Part shown: one piece after another, positions 1 to 6,504 of the stretch | How the letters are laid out: every line of letters starts with the position of its first letter | How positions within the stretch are numbered: position 1 is the stretch's first letter | Assembly (NCBI GenBank): GCA_016765335.1 | Contig: JAESQE010000344.1 | Coordinates: 2,379 to 10,581, forward strand | DNA length: 8,203 nt | Reading direction: 5' to 3' | Origin: Planctomycetaceae bacterium | GTDB taxonomy: Bacteria; Planctomycetota; Planctomycetia; Planctomycetales; Planctomycetaceae | Notes under the pieces: generated by a model | Databases searched by the model: none | What the model saw: only the letters and a program-made list of their open reading frames with translations | Told to the model about the DNA's origin: nothing | Position numbers and translations under genes: made by a program

Positions 1-1281
1 CGCAGCAAAGGATTTATCATCGATGTGTTTACCGACCACGCAATCGATTTTATCCAAAAGCAAAACAGTAATCACAAACCGTGGTTTTGTTACGTCCCTT
101 ACAACACGCCGCACACCCCTTGGCAGGTTCCAGAAAAAAAGTGGAAGAAATACCAAAACCTCGGGCTGACTCAAGAAGCTGCTTGTGCCTACGCGATGGT
201 CGAAAACATTGATGATAACATGGGAAGACTACTCCAGTGCATTGATGATATTGATCAACGGGATAACACAATCGTCATCTTCCTCACCGATAACGGAGCC
301 AACACCGAACGATACAACGCCGGCATGCGAGGTCGAAAGGGTTCTAATCACGAAGGTGGTTCTCGGGTGCCACTTTTCATCAGATACCCAGGCGTCACAA
401 AACCGGGAAGCATCATCAAACCAATCACCTCTCACATCGATCTGCTGCCAACACTGGTCGAACTGACAAACTCCAAACCGATACCTACAAAACCACTTGA
501 TGGCAAAAGCCTCGTCCCGCTACTCACTGGGAATTCAGAATCATGGTCTGATCGAACATTGTTTACTCGCTGGAGAAATCGAGGAGCAGCCCGCTCTGAA
601 AAATGGCGAGCAGTCAACGGACGCAGACCAGCAGGCGACTTCGGAGGTTGGATGCTGTTCGATATGCTCAACGATCCAGGCGAAACCAACGATGTCGCAG
701 CAAAACATCCTGAAGTACTTTCCAAAATGAAAAAACAGTATCAGCAATGGGCGACTGATGTAGATTCCGCAGGGTTTGATCCGATCCCATCAGAAATCGG
801 CCACTCTCAAAGCCCACGAGTTGTATTTTCCGGGCATGAAGCACACCTGATGCCAGAGCAGGGGTCTGCCATCAACTATGTTGGCAGAAACGGCTGGGCC
901 AACGATTATATTACGAAATGGAATAACTCCGATTTTTACCCCTCGTGGCCTGTTCGCATCGTCAAACCCGGTAAGTACAAAGTTTCAATCGACTATTCTT
1001 GCGAGCCAAATTCGGTTGGATCTGTTTTGCAGGCTCAGTTAGCAGGGGAAAGCACATCGGTAACCATCAACAAAGCAGCTCATGCAACAATCGTTCCCAG
1101 CCCAGATCGCATCATGCGTTCCGGTCTGAAAGAAGTCTTTGAAAGAAACTGGGATCGAATCGAACTGGGCACGATCAACATCAAAAAAACGGGTGATTTC
1201 GATCTCATGTTGCGAGGAATCTCCAAACCGGGAGAGTACTTCCCAGAGATCAAAACAATTATCATAGAACGCATCGAATAA
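1..1281 (+). CDS. Sulfatase (arylsulfatase A-like), 5'-truncated, with C-terminal accessory domain
   Basis: The frame is open from base 1, so the gene begins outside the window; 426 residues are visible. The GTG at 25 lies inside the gene and is not a start. The remaining core matches the C-terminal half of formylglycine-dependent sulfatases of the alkaline phosphatase fold, which hydrolyse sulfate esters. Visible motifs are NTPHTPW (His about residue 38), the metal-binding FLTDNGAN (Asp97, Asn98) and MRGRKGSNHEGGSRVP (Lys113, His117), a hallmark of arylsulfatase A-like enzymes. The catalytic CxPSR/CxASR motif and the signal peptide would lie upstream and cannot be checked. The core ends near residue 260. 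About 150 residues follow, rich in Gly, Tyr and alternating hydrophobics, and they look like a beta-sandwich glycan-binding or docking domain; this is inference. The protein is probably exported, acting on sulfated polysaccharide. Another sulfatase follows on the same strand, about 300 bp downstream. Confidence 0.93.
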   Translation, partial: RSKGFIIDVFTDHAIDFIQKQNSNHKPWFCYVPYNTPHTPWQVPEKKWKKYQNLGLTQEAACAYAMVENIDDNMGRLLQCIDDIDQRDNTIVIFLTDNGANTERYNAGMRGRKGSNHEGGSRVPLFIRYPGVTKPGSIIKPITSHIDLLPTLVELTNSKPIPTKPLDGKSLVPLLTGNSESWSDRTLFTRWRNRGAARSEKWRAVNGRRPAGDFGGWMLFDMLNDPGETNDVAAKHPEVLSKMKKQYQQWATDVDSAGFDPIPSEIGHSQSPRVVFSGHEAHLMPEQGSAINYVGRNGWANDYITKWNNSDFYPSWPVRIVKPGKYKVSIDYSCEPNSVGSVLQAQLAGESTSVTINKAAHATIVPSPDRIMRSGLKEVFERNWDRIELGTINIKKTGDFDLMLRGISKPGEYFPEIKTIIIERIE

Positions 1282-1282
1282 A

Positions 1283-1307
1283 GAGAACCTCTAATAAATA
1301 GGTTCTC
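1283..1307. repeat. Short perfect palindrome directly after the sulfatase stop
   Basis: GAGAACCT (1283-1290) pairs perfectly with AGGTTCTC (1300-1307) across a 9-nt A/T-rich loop, starting 2 nt after the stop codon. No T-run follows directly, so it is not a standard intrinsic terminator by itself. It could still act as a 3' stem that stops exonucleases. Its left arm and loop (AACCTCTAATAAAT) closely match the inverted-repeat end of the element at 1353-1482 (AACCTCTATTAATT). It may therefore be a collapsed copy of that repeat with the centre lost. Confidence 0.75.
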
Positions 1308-1340
1308 CCCCTTTCGAAGGGGGAGTTAGAGGGGGTTTTT
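1305..1340 (+). terminator. GC-rich hairpin followed by T-run; candidate terminator or REP-like repeat
   Basis: CTCCCCCTT (1305-1313) pairs with AAGGGGGAG (1317-1325) around a TCG loop. After a short linker (TTAGA) come GGGGG (1331-1335) and TTTTT (1336-1340). The C5 tract can pair with either G5 tract, so two exclusive folds are possible. The structure is well placed to end transcription of the upstream sulfatase. The T-run is about 10 nt from the main stem, so an intrinsic terminator is likely but not certain. Its first three bases are shared with the preceding palindrome. C5/G5 hairpins of this sort also occur as dispersed intergenic repeats in many bacterial genomes. Confidence 0.6.
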
Positions 1341-1352
1341 AACCAGTCGTTT

Positions 1353-1482
1353 GGGAACCTCTATTAATTCAAATGGGGCACAGACATTCCTGTCTGTTTC
1401 GTTTGAGCATGCCTCAATTCAAGGCAGACAAGAATGTCTACCCTCCGTCAAGTAATGTCTTTTTGAATTAATAGAGGTTCCC
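1353..1482. mobile_element. 130-bp MITE-like element with perfect 21-bp inverted ends and nested hairpins
   Basis: The first 21 bases (1353-1373, beginning GGGAACCTCTATTAATTC) are the exact reverse complement of the last 21 (1462-1482, ending AATAGAGGTTCCC). Inside are two further palindromes. CAGACA-TTCC-TGTCTG lies at 1381-1396 and AGACA-AGAA-TGTCT at 1426-1439; the two are themselves near inverted copies of each other. The element has no coding capacity. Its size, inverted ends and internal symmetry fit a miniature non-autonomous transposable element or a REP/BIME-type unit. No convincing target-site duplication is visible, because the flanks share only a trivial TTT. It sits in the spacer between two co-directional sulfatase genes. 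As RNA the whole unit would fold into one long branched stem, which could affect read-through. Confidence 0.75.
1381..1439. repeat. Pair of related internal hairpins inside the MITE-like element
   Basis: Two small palindromes, 1381-1396 (6-bp stem, 4-nt loop) and 1426-1439 (5-bp stem, 4-nt loop), both use the core AGACA/TGTCT. The sequence AGACATTCCTGTCTG reappears inverted as CAGACAAGAATGTCT with one mismatch. Each can fold alone, or they can pair with each other as an inner stem within the outer 21-bp stem. The segment between them (1397-1425) shows no obvious structure. Confidence 0.7.
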
Positions 1483-1571
1483 TTTTAATCATCAACTGTC
1501 TTCAAGAAGCTCTGGAATTCAACTTCTGAGATTCACAATACAAAATTACTAACTTCTTAATGCATAAAGTT

Positions 1572-1575
1572 GGAG
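1572..1575 (+). promoter_or_regulatory. Ribosome binding site of the SGSH-like sulfatase
   Basis: GGAG lies 7 nt before the ATG at 1583, which supports this start. The rest of the stretch from 1483 to 1582 is A/T-rich. I could not identify a convincing -35/-10 pair in it. Confidence 0.7.
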
Positions 1576-1582
1576 TCTATTT

Positions 1583-3067
1583 ATGAATCGGTCTATTTTA
1601 ACTTCGCTGTTATTATTTCTGAGCCTGACTTGCTGTCTCTCGCCTCATGCCGAGGCTGCGTCTAAACAGAAAAACGTAGTACTTTTTATTGCGGATGATT
1701 TTGGTTTTCAGGTCGGTGCCTACGGCGACCCCGTTGCGATCACCCCCGGACTCAACAAGCTGGCTGCCCAGGGAACACGATTCACTCGGGCGTACGCCAC
1801 AACTGCCAGTTGCAGTGCGAGCCGCTCGGTGATTATGTCTGGATTACAAAATCATACCATCGGTCATTTCGGACACGCACACGGCTACAGCCATTTCAGT
1901 TCGTATCAAACAGTCCAGCCACTCACCAAGCACTTGGATGCTGCTGGATATCGCACATGCTCCATCGGGAAATATCACCTGGCCCCCAAAGATGTCTACT
2001 ATTTTGAATCTTACGAAAATAGCGGTATCAAAGGCGGTTCTCGCAACCCGGTCGCGATGGTAGAAAACGCAAGAAAATGGATCACCAAAGATGATGATCG
2101 CCCCTTCTTCCTTTATTTCTGCACGTCCGATCCACATCGCGGCGGCGGACCAGGTAACTTCGCTAACTTCAACAACAAAGATAATCCGTACCCGGAAACC
2201 AAGCGGAATCTCTTCAAACCCGAGCAAATGATTATCCCGCCCTGGCTGCCGAATACTAAAGAAGTCAAACTGGAACTGGCTGAATATTATCAAGCTTGTA
2301 ACCGAGTCGATCAAGGCGTCGAACGCATGCTCGAAATTCTGGAAGAGAACGACCTGATGGACGACACGTTATTCATCTTCACCAGCGACAACGGCCCTCC
2401 ATTTCCCGGAGCCAAAACCAACTTATACCAACCAGGAGCCAACCTCCCGTTTATCGTGCGTCACCCAGACCAGATAAAACGAGGGATTGTTACCGACGCG
2501 ATGATCAACTGGACCGACATCACTCCCACAATTCTCGATTTCTGCGGAGTCACCCCCAAAGCTTATCCACAGGTTCAGCCTGGAGAAAACGATTCCCCTA
2601 TCCGGAACAAAAAACTGGTTCCGTATAAATTCCAAGGAAAGTCGTTCTTGCCGGTTCTCGAACAAGAACACCCCGAAGGCTGGGACGAAGTTTACCTCTC
2701 CCACACATTCCACGAAATCACAATGTACTATCCGATGCGAGTTGTCATCAGCGGCAAGCACAAACTTATTTTCAACATTGCTCATCAGTTGCCTTATCCA
2801 TTCGCATCAGATCTGTTTGCTTCCCCGACTTGGCAAAGCACGATCAGTCAGGGCCGTGACAGCAAAATGTTCGGGCAAAAAACAATCTACGATTACGAAC
2901 AACGCCCACGCTTCGAACTCTACGACATCGAAGCCGACCCCTACGAAGGCAATAACCTGGCCAACATTCCAGAACACCAACAACTACTGGAAACACTTCA
3001 GCAAAAACTACAAGTCTGGCAAAAAGAAACCAAAGACCCCTGGGAACTCAAATGGCGCTACGAATGA
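1583..3067 (+). CDS. Secreted sulfatase, N-sulfoglucosamine sulfohydrolase (SGSH)-like
   Basis: A complete 494-residue sulfatase, close in length to human SGSH. A signal peptide spans about residues 1-25, with probable cleavage after AEA. All active-site elements are present. Asp38-Asp39 (FIADDFG) bind metal. The SCSASR motif carries Cys77, the residue converted to formylglycine, in the CxASR variant rather than CxPSR. Further sites are Lys130/His132 (GKYH), Asp183/His185 (DPH), Asp269-Asn270 (TSDNG) and Lys278. From memory, several C-terminal segments mirror human heparan N-sulfatase closely: [22 protein letters not shown] and WQKETKDPW. The likely reaction is removal of sulfate from an N-sulfated (or O-sulfated) glucosamine unit in a heparan-like glycan; exact substrate is inference. 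It needs a formylglycine-generating enzyme, not seen here. A sulfatase upstream suggests a glycan-desulfation locus. The ATG at 1583 is supported by GGAG 7 nt upstream and by the signal peptide. Confidence 0.95.
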   Translation: MNRSILTSLLLFLSLTCCLSPHAEAASKQKNVVLFIADDFGFQVGAYGDPVAITPGLNKLAAQGTRFTRAYATTASCSASRSVIMSGLQNHTIGHFGHAHGYSHFSSYQTVQPLTKHLDAAGYRTCSIGKYHLAPKDVYYFESYENSGIKGGSRNPVAMVENARKWITKDDDRPFFLYFCTSDPHRGGGPGNFANFNNKDNPYPETKRNLFKPEQMIIPPWLPNTKEVKLELAEYYQACNRVDQGVERMLEILEENDLMDDTLFIFTSDNGPPFPGAKTNLYQPGANLPFIVRHPDQIKRGIVTDAMINWTDITPTILDFCGVTPKAYPQVQPGENDSPIRNKKLVPYKFQGKSFLPVLEQEHPEGWDEVYLSHTFHEITMYYPMRVVISGKHKLIFNIAHQLPYPFASDLFASPTWQSTISQGRDSKMFGQKTIYDYEQRPRFELYDIEADPYEGNNLANIPEHQQLLETLQQKLQVWQKETKDPWELKWRYE

Positions 3068-3091
3068 TTTTCGTTGTATCTGAAAAACATA

Positions 3092-3124
3092 TCCTTAGCA
3101 TGGGTATCAGTTGCCTGCTAAGGA
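3092..3124 (-). terminator. Weak candidate terminator overlapping the last stop codon of the minus-strand operon
   Basis: TCCTTAGCA (3092-3100) and TGCTAAGGA (3116-3124) form a perfect 9-bp stem with a 15-nt loop. The loop contains the TGA stop (3107-3109) of the helical-repeat gene. In the minus sense the stem is followed by TATGTTTTT, a T-rich tail a few bases away. The large loop and offset T-run make this a weak intrinsic terminator. On the + strand no T-run follows, so it is unlikely to serve the sulfatase. Confidence 0.45.
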
Positions 3125-3928
3125 GCCTAGTTGCATTAAGTAGAACTGTCTGATCGGCTGGAATGGCGAATCGGGGGCAAGTCGCTTGCTTGTTTGCAGA
3201 GCCGTGAATGTTGAGAGAGTCTCTCCAGCCTCTAAAGCAAGACATCCAAGATAAAAATAGGCTTCGGCTTGAAGATCTTCAGAGATCTTCTCTTCTTTGA
3301 GCAGATGATCTAATTCCTTGTATAGTTGAGTTGATTGACGTCCTGGAGAAGAGATCACAAATGCATACAAAGCCTGGCGATCTTTTCCAAGTTTCGACAA
3401 GGCTTCTTTTGCAGCCAGTTCATCCCCCTGTTTCAGGGCTTCTCGCAGTTCTTGTTCTACGTGATCGTTATCTGCTGGCTTCTGTTTAGCATCTGCCAGT
3501 TGCTTCTGGTGATGATCAATAATCAAAATGGCCTGTTGATGTTTAGTGGGTGATAGTGAGCCAGCCCATTGTGTTTTAACTGCTTCTTGTGCGAACTGGA
3601 AGGCTGCCTGGTTTGCAGAGAGAATCTCCAAACTGAGGGCGGCTCTAAGCAGTTCTTCAGTTGACCATTTGGCCTGATGATGAGAAGCCTGGAACCCCTG
3701 AATGGCACGATATTGATCAAGTAGTGATGTTTCGCCTGTACGTCGGGAAACTCGATGTGCGATTTCGATCAGGCACCATGCTCTTTGCTTAGCGCTTATC
3801 TCATTGTCTTGATGTGGTAAATATCTCAAGGCAGCATAGGGGAACCGGATCGCGCACAGTACTTTCGAAACCTGTAATGACTCTTCCCATGTGGTTGCAG
3901 CGAAAGTGTTTTCGGGGAAAGATTCCAT
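3107..3928 (-). CDS. Helical-repeat (TPR-like) protein, possibly the C-terminal part of the preceding membrane protein
   Basis: This 273-residue frame has no signal peptide or membrane segment. It is rich in Ala, Leu, Gln and Glu in amphipathic helices. A TPR-like helix pair is visible at about 222-257 (AEAYFYLGCLALEAG ... KRLAPDSPFQP), and there are weaker helix pairs at 47-80, 88-120 and 155-190. The only possible start is the ATG at 3928, because the frame is closed by TGA 30 nt upstream; AGGGA lies 4 nt before it. The first 128 nt overlap the end of the membrane-protein frame. Removing one A from the A6 run at 3928-3933 would join the two into one product. Its N-terminus (MESFPENTFAATTWEESLQV) reads like mid-protein sequence, which favours a broken fusion. 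The role is unknown; TPR-type repeats generally mediate protein-protein contacts. It is the last gene before the operon end. Confidence 0.75.
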   Translation of the reverse strand: MESFPENTFAATTWEESLQVSKVLCAIRFPYAALRYLPHQDNEISAKQRAWCLIEIAHRVSRRTGETSLLDQYRAIQGFQASHHQAKWSTEELLRAALSLEILSANQAAFQFAQEAVKTQWAGSLSPTKHQQAILIIDHHQKQLADAKQKPADNDHVEQELREALKQGDELAAKEALSKLGKDRQALYAFVISSPGRQSTQLYKELDHLLKEEKISEDLQAEAYFYLGCLALEAGETLSTFTALQTSKRLAPDSPFQPIRQFYLMQLGSLAGN

Positions 3929-5396
3929 TTTTTCCCTGAGGCCATTCCAGATGTGTCAACAAAGAATAGGCGAGTTGAGATTGGCTACGATTGCTTTTGT
4001 CTTTTTGGTACCCAAATATTGTTTTGCGAGAATCGATACCCAGCAGACTCCAATGCGGACTTAAAGATAAGCGTCTGATATCGTGCAGATTGTTCGAGTT
4101 TGTCACTAATAACGAAGGTGCCCAGGCTTTGAGTTCGCGTTTGTAACCTCCCCAGGAATCATCTGAAAGCAAATAACTATCTGCTCGTCCTTCATTCAAG
4201 TCACGTCGAAACCCTGCGTATTTTCGGTAGAGAACGCCGCCCGTTTCCCAGCGGTCATCTAATAACAATGTGTATTTTCGTTGCAACGACTGCGTTTGCC
4301 AATCTTTAGACTGCTCCAGGTCCATTAACATTACTCGGCCTCTGGTGCTCCATCGTGCGGGATCAACAAACCGACCTGAAGAACTGTCTCTCAAGATAAA
4401 ACCAAGCGTTAAGCTGGTATTTACAGAAAAATAAACGCCCCCAAACAGCAGGCTCCCCAATAGAACCAGATGGTTTATTCTGGCAGACGGGATGATTGAT
4501 TGGTTCGGCTTTATCCCGACAGCAATTGAAAAGGCGCACAGCCAGAGATAATGCCCACAAGCAATTCCCAACGGAATAAGCAACAACGGATAATGAAAAG
4601 ATTCTTGATCCGTAACCGTCTTCCAAAGACAGTAACCCAACAATAAAACAAGAAGAAAGTTGCCAAGTGTGACATGCCCATTGTTGATCAGGCTGGCAGA
4701 AGAGGGAAGCAAGTCGATAATATTCGGGACCGAAATCCAACTGATAGGACGCAATGCTGTTGAAAGCCAGCTAGGAAATTGAATTCCAGCAACGAGGAAA
4801 ATCAATCCCGCAGCTAAAATCCCGGCTCCAAGTTTCCATGAGTAATGACGAAACAGACCGGGAAGCAGAAGCAGCAAGCAATAGATAGCCACGTAGCCAA
4901 ATTCGATGGTCAACAAAATGCTGATCGCCATTCCGCCTCCCAGCACGAGCAGCTTTCGGCCTGGGAGAGTTTGTTGATCCAGAGCATAAATGAATCCCAA
5001 GAGAATAATTCCCTGAATCAAATTCTCTGGTTGCATCTCCAAAGAGAGTCCAATAATGGCTAGCAAAATAACCGAGATTGGAAAAGTTTGTAGATGTCTC
5101 CATCCCAGCAATGCAATCAAAAAAGAACCAGCCAATGCAAAGATCCAATGGGGAAGCTGAGCTAAAGTATCAATTGGTTCCCATTGTATTGCAGGCACAA
5201 TCCACTGAGATTGTGTTAACAAAGCTGTTTCGTGGCGACCATCTAAAACTGTTACTGTTTCGTCTGGCAATGATAAAGAACTGAGTAACAGTAACAGCGA
5301 AAGCAACCAGAACACCCCCAATGTACGCCATGTGAATTGCTTTGAAGTTTCTTGTGGCGAAGCTGTTGCAGATGTTTTATTCATCTTTCTTGTCAT
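3801..5396 (-). CDS. Polytopic membrane protein of unknown function, possibly frameshifted at its 3' end
   Basis: Numbering here is from the upstream GTG at 5405 (534 residues). About nine or ten hydrophobic segments are visible between residues 27 and 337, for example 27-46, 84-123, 127-143, 151-184, 192-209, 249-263, 272-298 and 311-337. A hydrophilic tail (about 340-490) follows, with clusters such as LLLDDRWETGG, SDDSWGGYKREL and WSLLGIDSRKTIFGYQ. The overall shape, many helices then a soluble tail, resembles GT-C glycosyltransferases, but I see no diagnostic motif and leave the function open. The ATG at 5396 is preferred because AAAGGTG lies 6 nt upstream. The alternatives are GTG 5405 and ATG 5384, the latter overlapping the cytochrome stop (ATGAATAA). 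After residue 492 the frame passes a run of six A's. The final 42 residues (Cys/Arg-rich, overlapping the next gene) look unlike the rest and may be an out-of-frame read. Confidence 0.8.
   Translation of the reverse strand: MTRKMNKTSATASPQETSKQFTWRTLGVFWLLSLLLLLSSLSLPDETVTVLDGRHETALLTQSQWIVPAIQWEPIDTLAQLPHWIFALAGSFLIALLGWRHLQTFPISVILLAIIGLSLEMQPENLIQGIILLGFIYALDQQTLPGRKLLVLGGGMAISILLTIEFGYVAIYCLLLLLPGLFRHYSWKLGAGILAAGLIFLVAGIQFPSWLSTALRPISWISVPNIIDLLPSSASLINNGHVTLGNFLLVLLLGYCLWKTVTDQESFHYPLLLIPLGIACGHYLWLCAFSIAVGIKPNQSIIPSARINHLVLLGSLLFGGVYFSVNTSLTLGFILRDSSSGRFVDPARWSTRGRVMLMDLEQSKDWQTQSLQRKYTLLLDDRWETGGVLYRKYAGFRRDLNEGRADSYLLSDDSWGGYKRELKAWAPSLLVTNSNNLHDIRRLSLSPHWSLLGIDSRKTIFGYQKDKSNRSQSQLAYSLLTHLEWPQGKNGIFPRKHFRCNHMGRVITGFESTVRDPVPLCCLEIFTTSRQ
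3928..3933 (-). other. A6 homopolymer at the junction of two overlapping frames (possible frameshift site)
   Basis: In the minus sense the sequence reads CAG GGA AAA AAT GGA in the membrane-protein frame, and the overlapping ATG of the helical-repeat frame begins on the last A. With five A's it would read CAG GGA AAA ATG GAA, and both frames would join without a break. The shift needed is +1 (one base lost, or two added), in a run where replication, transcription or sequencing slippage is plausible. Confidence 0.65.
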
Positions 5397-6495
5397 GAAT
5401 TTCACCTTTGTCAGATCGCACTCGAATCCAATGATCAGTAAACAACAAGGGTGTTTCGTCTTTTATTTTGGGCATGTGACAACTCATGCAATCATCTAGC
5501 TGGCCTGCACCGCACAGTCCATAATTCTCTGCCGTGCCATCGTGGCACTGCGTGCATTGCCAGATGCCATCCAGTTTCTGTTTTGCTAAAGGCAGATGAG
5601 GATCATGGCATGTCATGCAGGTCATCTTCTCAGAATTGAAGCAGGCTGAGTTCGTTAGCCCGATCGGCTGAAACCGTGCAAGAAATGAGTTGTCTGGGTG
5701 AATCTGCTCGTCTTCTAATTCTTCTGCCCGGCGATGACACTGTGCACATCGATTGACAGATTCGACATGATCAATCCCGACCCAGGAATGCTCACTGATT
5801 TCTCCCTCAGATTGTACATGCTTTTCCTGAGGGCCATGACATCGCTGGCACTGAATCCCAGTCACCATGTGCGAGAAATCGATACGTCCTTCATCAATTG
5901 GCAAACGGGTCGTGTGACAAGCAAAGCATCTGCGAGTTTTCGGGTGGTCGTACAGCACTCCCAAATGACCGAAATAACCAGGCATTTGTTCTTCTGGTTG
6001 CCCTGGGGTCAAGCCGAAATCATCCAGATGATTGTACCAGGTCCAGCGGAACTCCACTTGGTCGGTAGCGCCCCAGCTATCCCCCAGGGTGCCAACCCAT
6101 GTGCGTGCATGCAAACCAGAGCCAAAGCACCAATCGAGGCGGATTTCCTGCGTCCCTTGCTGATCTGTATGGATCGCATAAACCTCATCGCCACGCTCCT
6201 CGATTTGAATCCCTTTATCTTGCAGGGCAGGGGAGCTTGCAATTTGGCGGAGCAACTTTAACGAAACTTCAGAACCTGCTGGCTGCAATGTCTCTCCATG
6301 CCCTGTGCCAACAAATCCATCAACTTCCACGTGGCAATCGTAGCAAGTATTGCTCTCTGCCCAACCGTTGTGCTGATTAACAACGTGCCTAGGCAGTTCT
6401 TCTTCACGTGAGCGCCCCCTGTTAAGAAGCAGAGACGCTCCCAGGCAAGCCAGGAGTGCCAAAAACAACCGGCGATAGCCTTTAGCATTCACCAC
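5377..6495 (-). CDS. Membrane-anchored heptaheme cytochrome c
   Basis: 372 residues. A hydrophobic N-terminal segment (about 9-24, LFLALLACLGASLLL) acts as an uncleaved anchor or signal, placing the rest in the periplasm. Seven CxxCH heme c sites are present: CYDCH 51, CFACH 190, CQRCH 216, CAQCH 250, CMTCH 293, CTQCH 314 and CMSCH 336. The roughly 130-residue gap between hemes 1 and 2 contains a Trp/Gly-rich non-heme segment (DWCFGSGLHARTWVG ... QVEFRWTWYNH). The patterns CMTCHDPH, CMSCHMPK and FTDHWIRV are, from memory, typical of multiheme cytochromes often linked to TPR domains in Planctomycetota and related phyla. The role is electron transfer; the redox partner and any catalytic activity are unknown. 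Start is GTG: AGGTGA lies 3 nt before GTG 6495 and 6 nt before a second in-frame GTG at 6492, which may be the real start. Its stop overlaps the start region of the downstream membrane protein, suggesting translational coupling. Confidence 0.93.
   Translation of the reverse strand: MVNAKGYRRLFLALLACLGASLLLNRGRSREEELPRHVVNQHNGWAESNTCYDCHVEVDGFVGTGHGETLQPAGSEVSLKLLRQIASSPALQDKGIQIEERGDEVYAIHTDQQGTQEIRLDWCFGSGLHARTWVGTLGDSWGATDQVEFRWTWYNHLDDFGLTPGQPEEQMPGYFGHLGVLYDHPKTRRCFACHTTRLPIDEGRIDFSHMVTGIQCQRCHGPQEKHVQSEGEISEHSWVGIDHVESVNRCAQCHRRAEELEDEQIHPDNSFLARFQPIGLTNSACFNSEKMTCMTCHDPHLPLAKQKLDGIWQCTQCHDGTAENYGLCGAGQLDDCMSCHMPKIKDETPLLFTDHWIRVRSDKGEIHDKKDE
5403..5409 (-). promoter_or_regulatory. Shine-Dalgarno sequence of the membrane protein, inside the cytochrome gene
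   Basis: AAAGGTG in the minus sense sits 6 nt before the ATG at 5396 and lies within the last codons of the cytochrome gene. It decides the start among GTG 5405, ATG 5396 and ATG 5384. It also indicates translation coupled to that of the upstream gene. Confidence 0.6.
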
Positions 6496-6498
6496 AAA

Positions 6499-6504
6499 TC
6501 ACCT
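6499..6504 (-). promoter_or_regulatory. Shine-Dalgarno sequence of the cytochrome gene
   Basis: AGGTGA in the minus sense lies 3 nt before GTG 6495 and 6 nt before GTG 6492. The second spacing is closer to the usual optimum. The operon promoter should lie between here and the terminator at 6579-6611, but I found no convincing -35/-10 pair there. Confidence 0.7.

Noticed and set aside
1349..1486. Target-site duplication around the MITE-like element
   Set aside because: The flanks share only TTT, which is not enough to call a duplication.
1628..1640. Possible lipobox in the SGSH-like sulfatase (LTCC)
   Set aside because: Neither Cys has the small residue (Gly, Ala or Ser) needed at -1. The AEA cleavage site a few residues later fits an ordinary signal peptidase I peptide.
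1844..2314. A 156-codon open frame on the - strand
   Set aside because: It is antisense to the core of the SGSH-like sulfatase and has no recognisable features.
3926..3936. GGGAAAA heptamer (G GGA AAA in frame) as a -1 programmed frameshift site
   Set aside because: The phase is correct for a -1 slippery site, but joining the two long frames needs a +1 shift. The -1 frame runs only about 35 codons before a stop and looks meaningless.
5734..6261. A 175-codon open frame on the + strand
   Set aside because: It lies entirely opposite the heptaheme cytochrome, whose seven CxxCH motifs prove the minus-strand reading. It has no ribosome binding site or recognisable motif.
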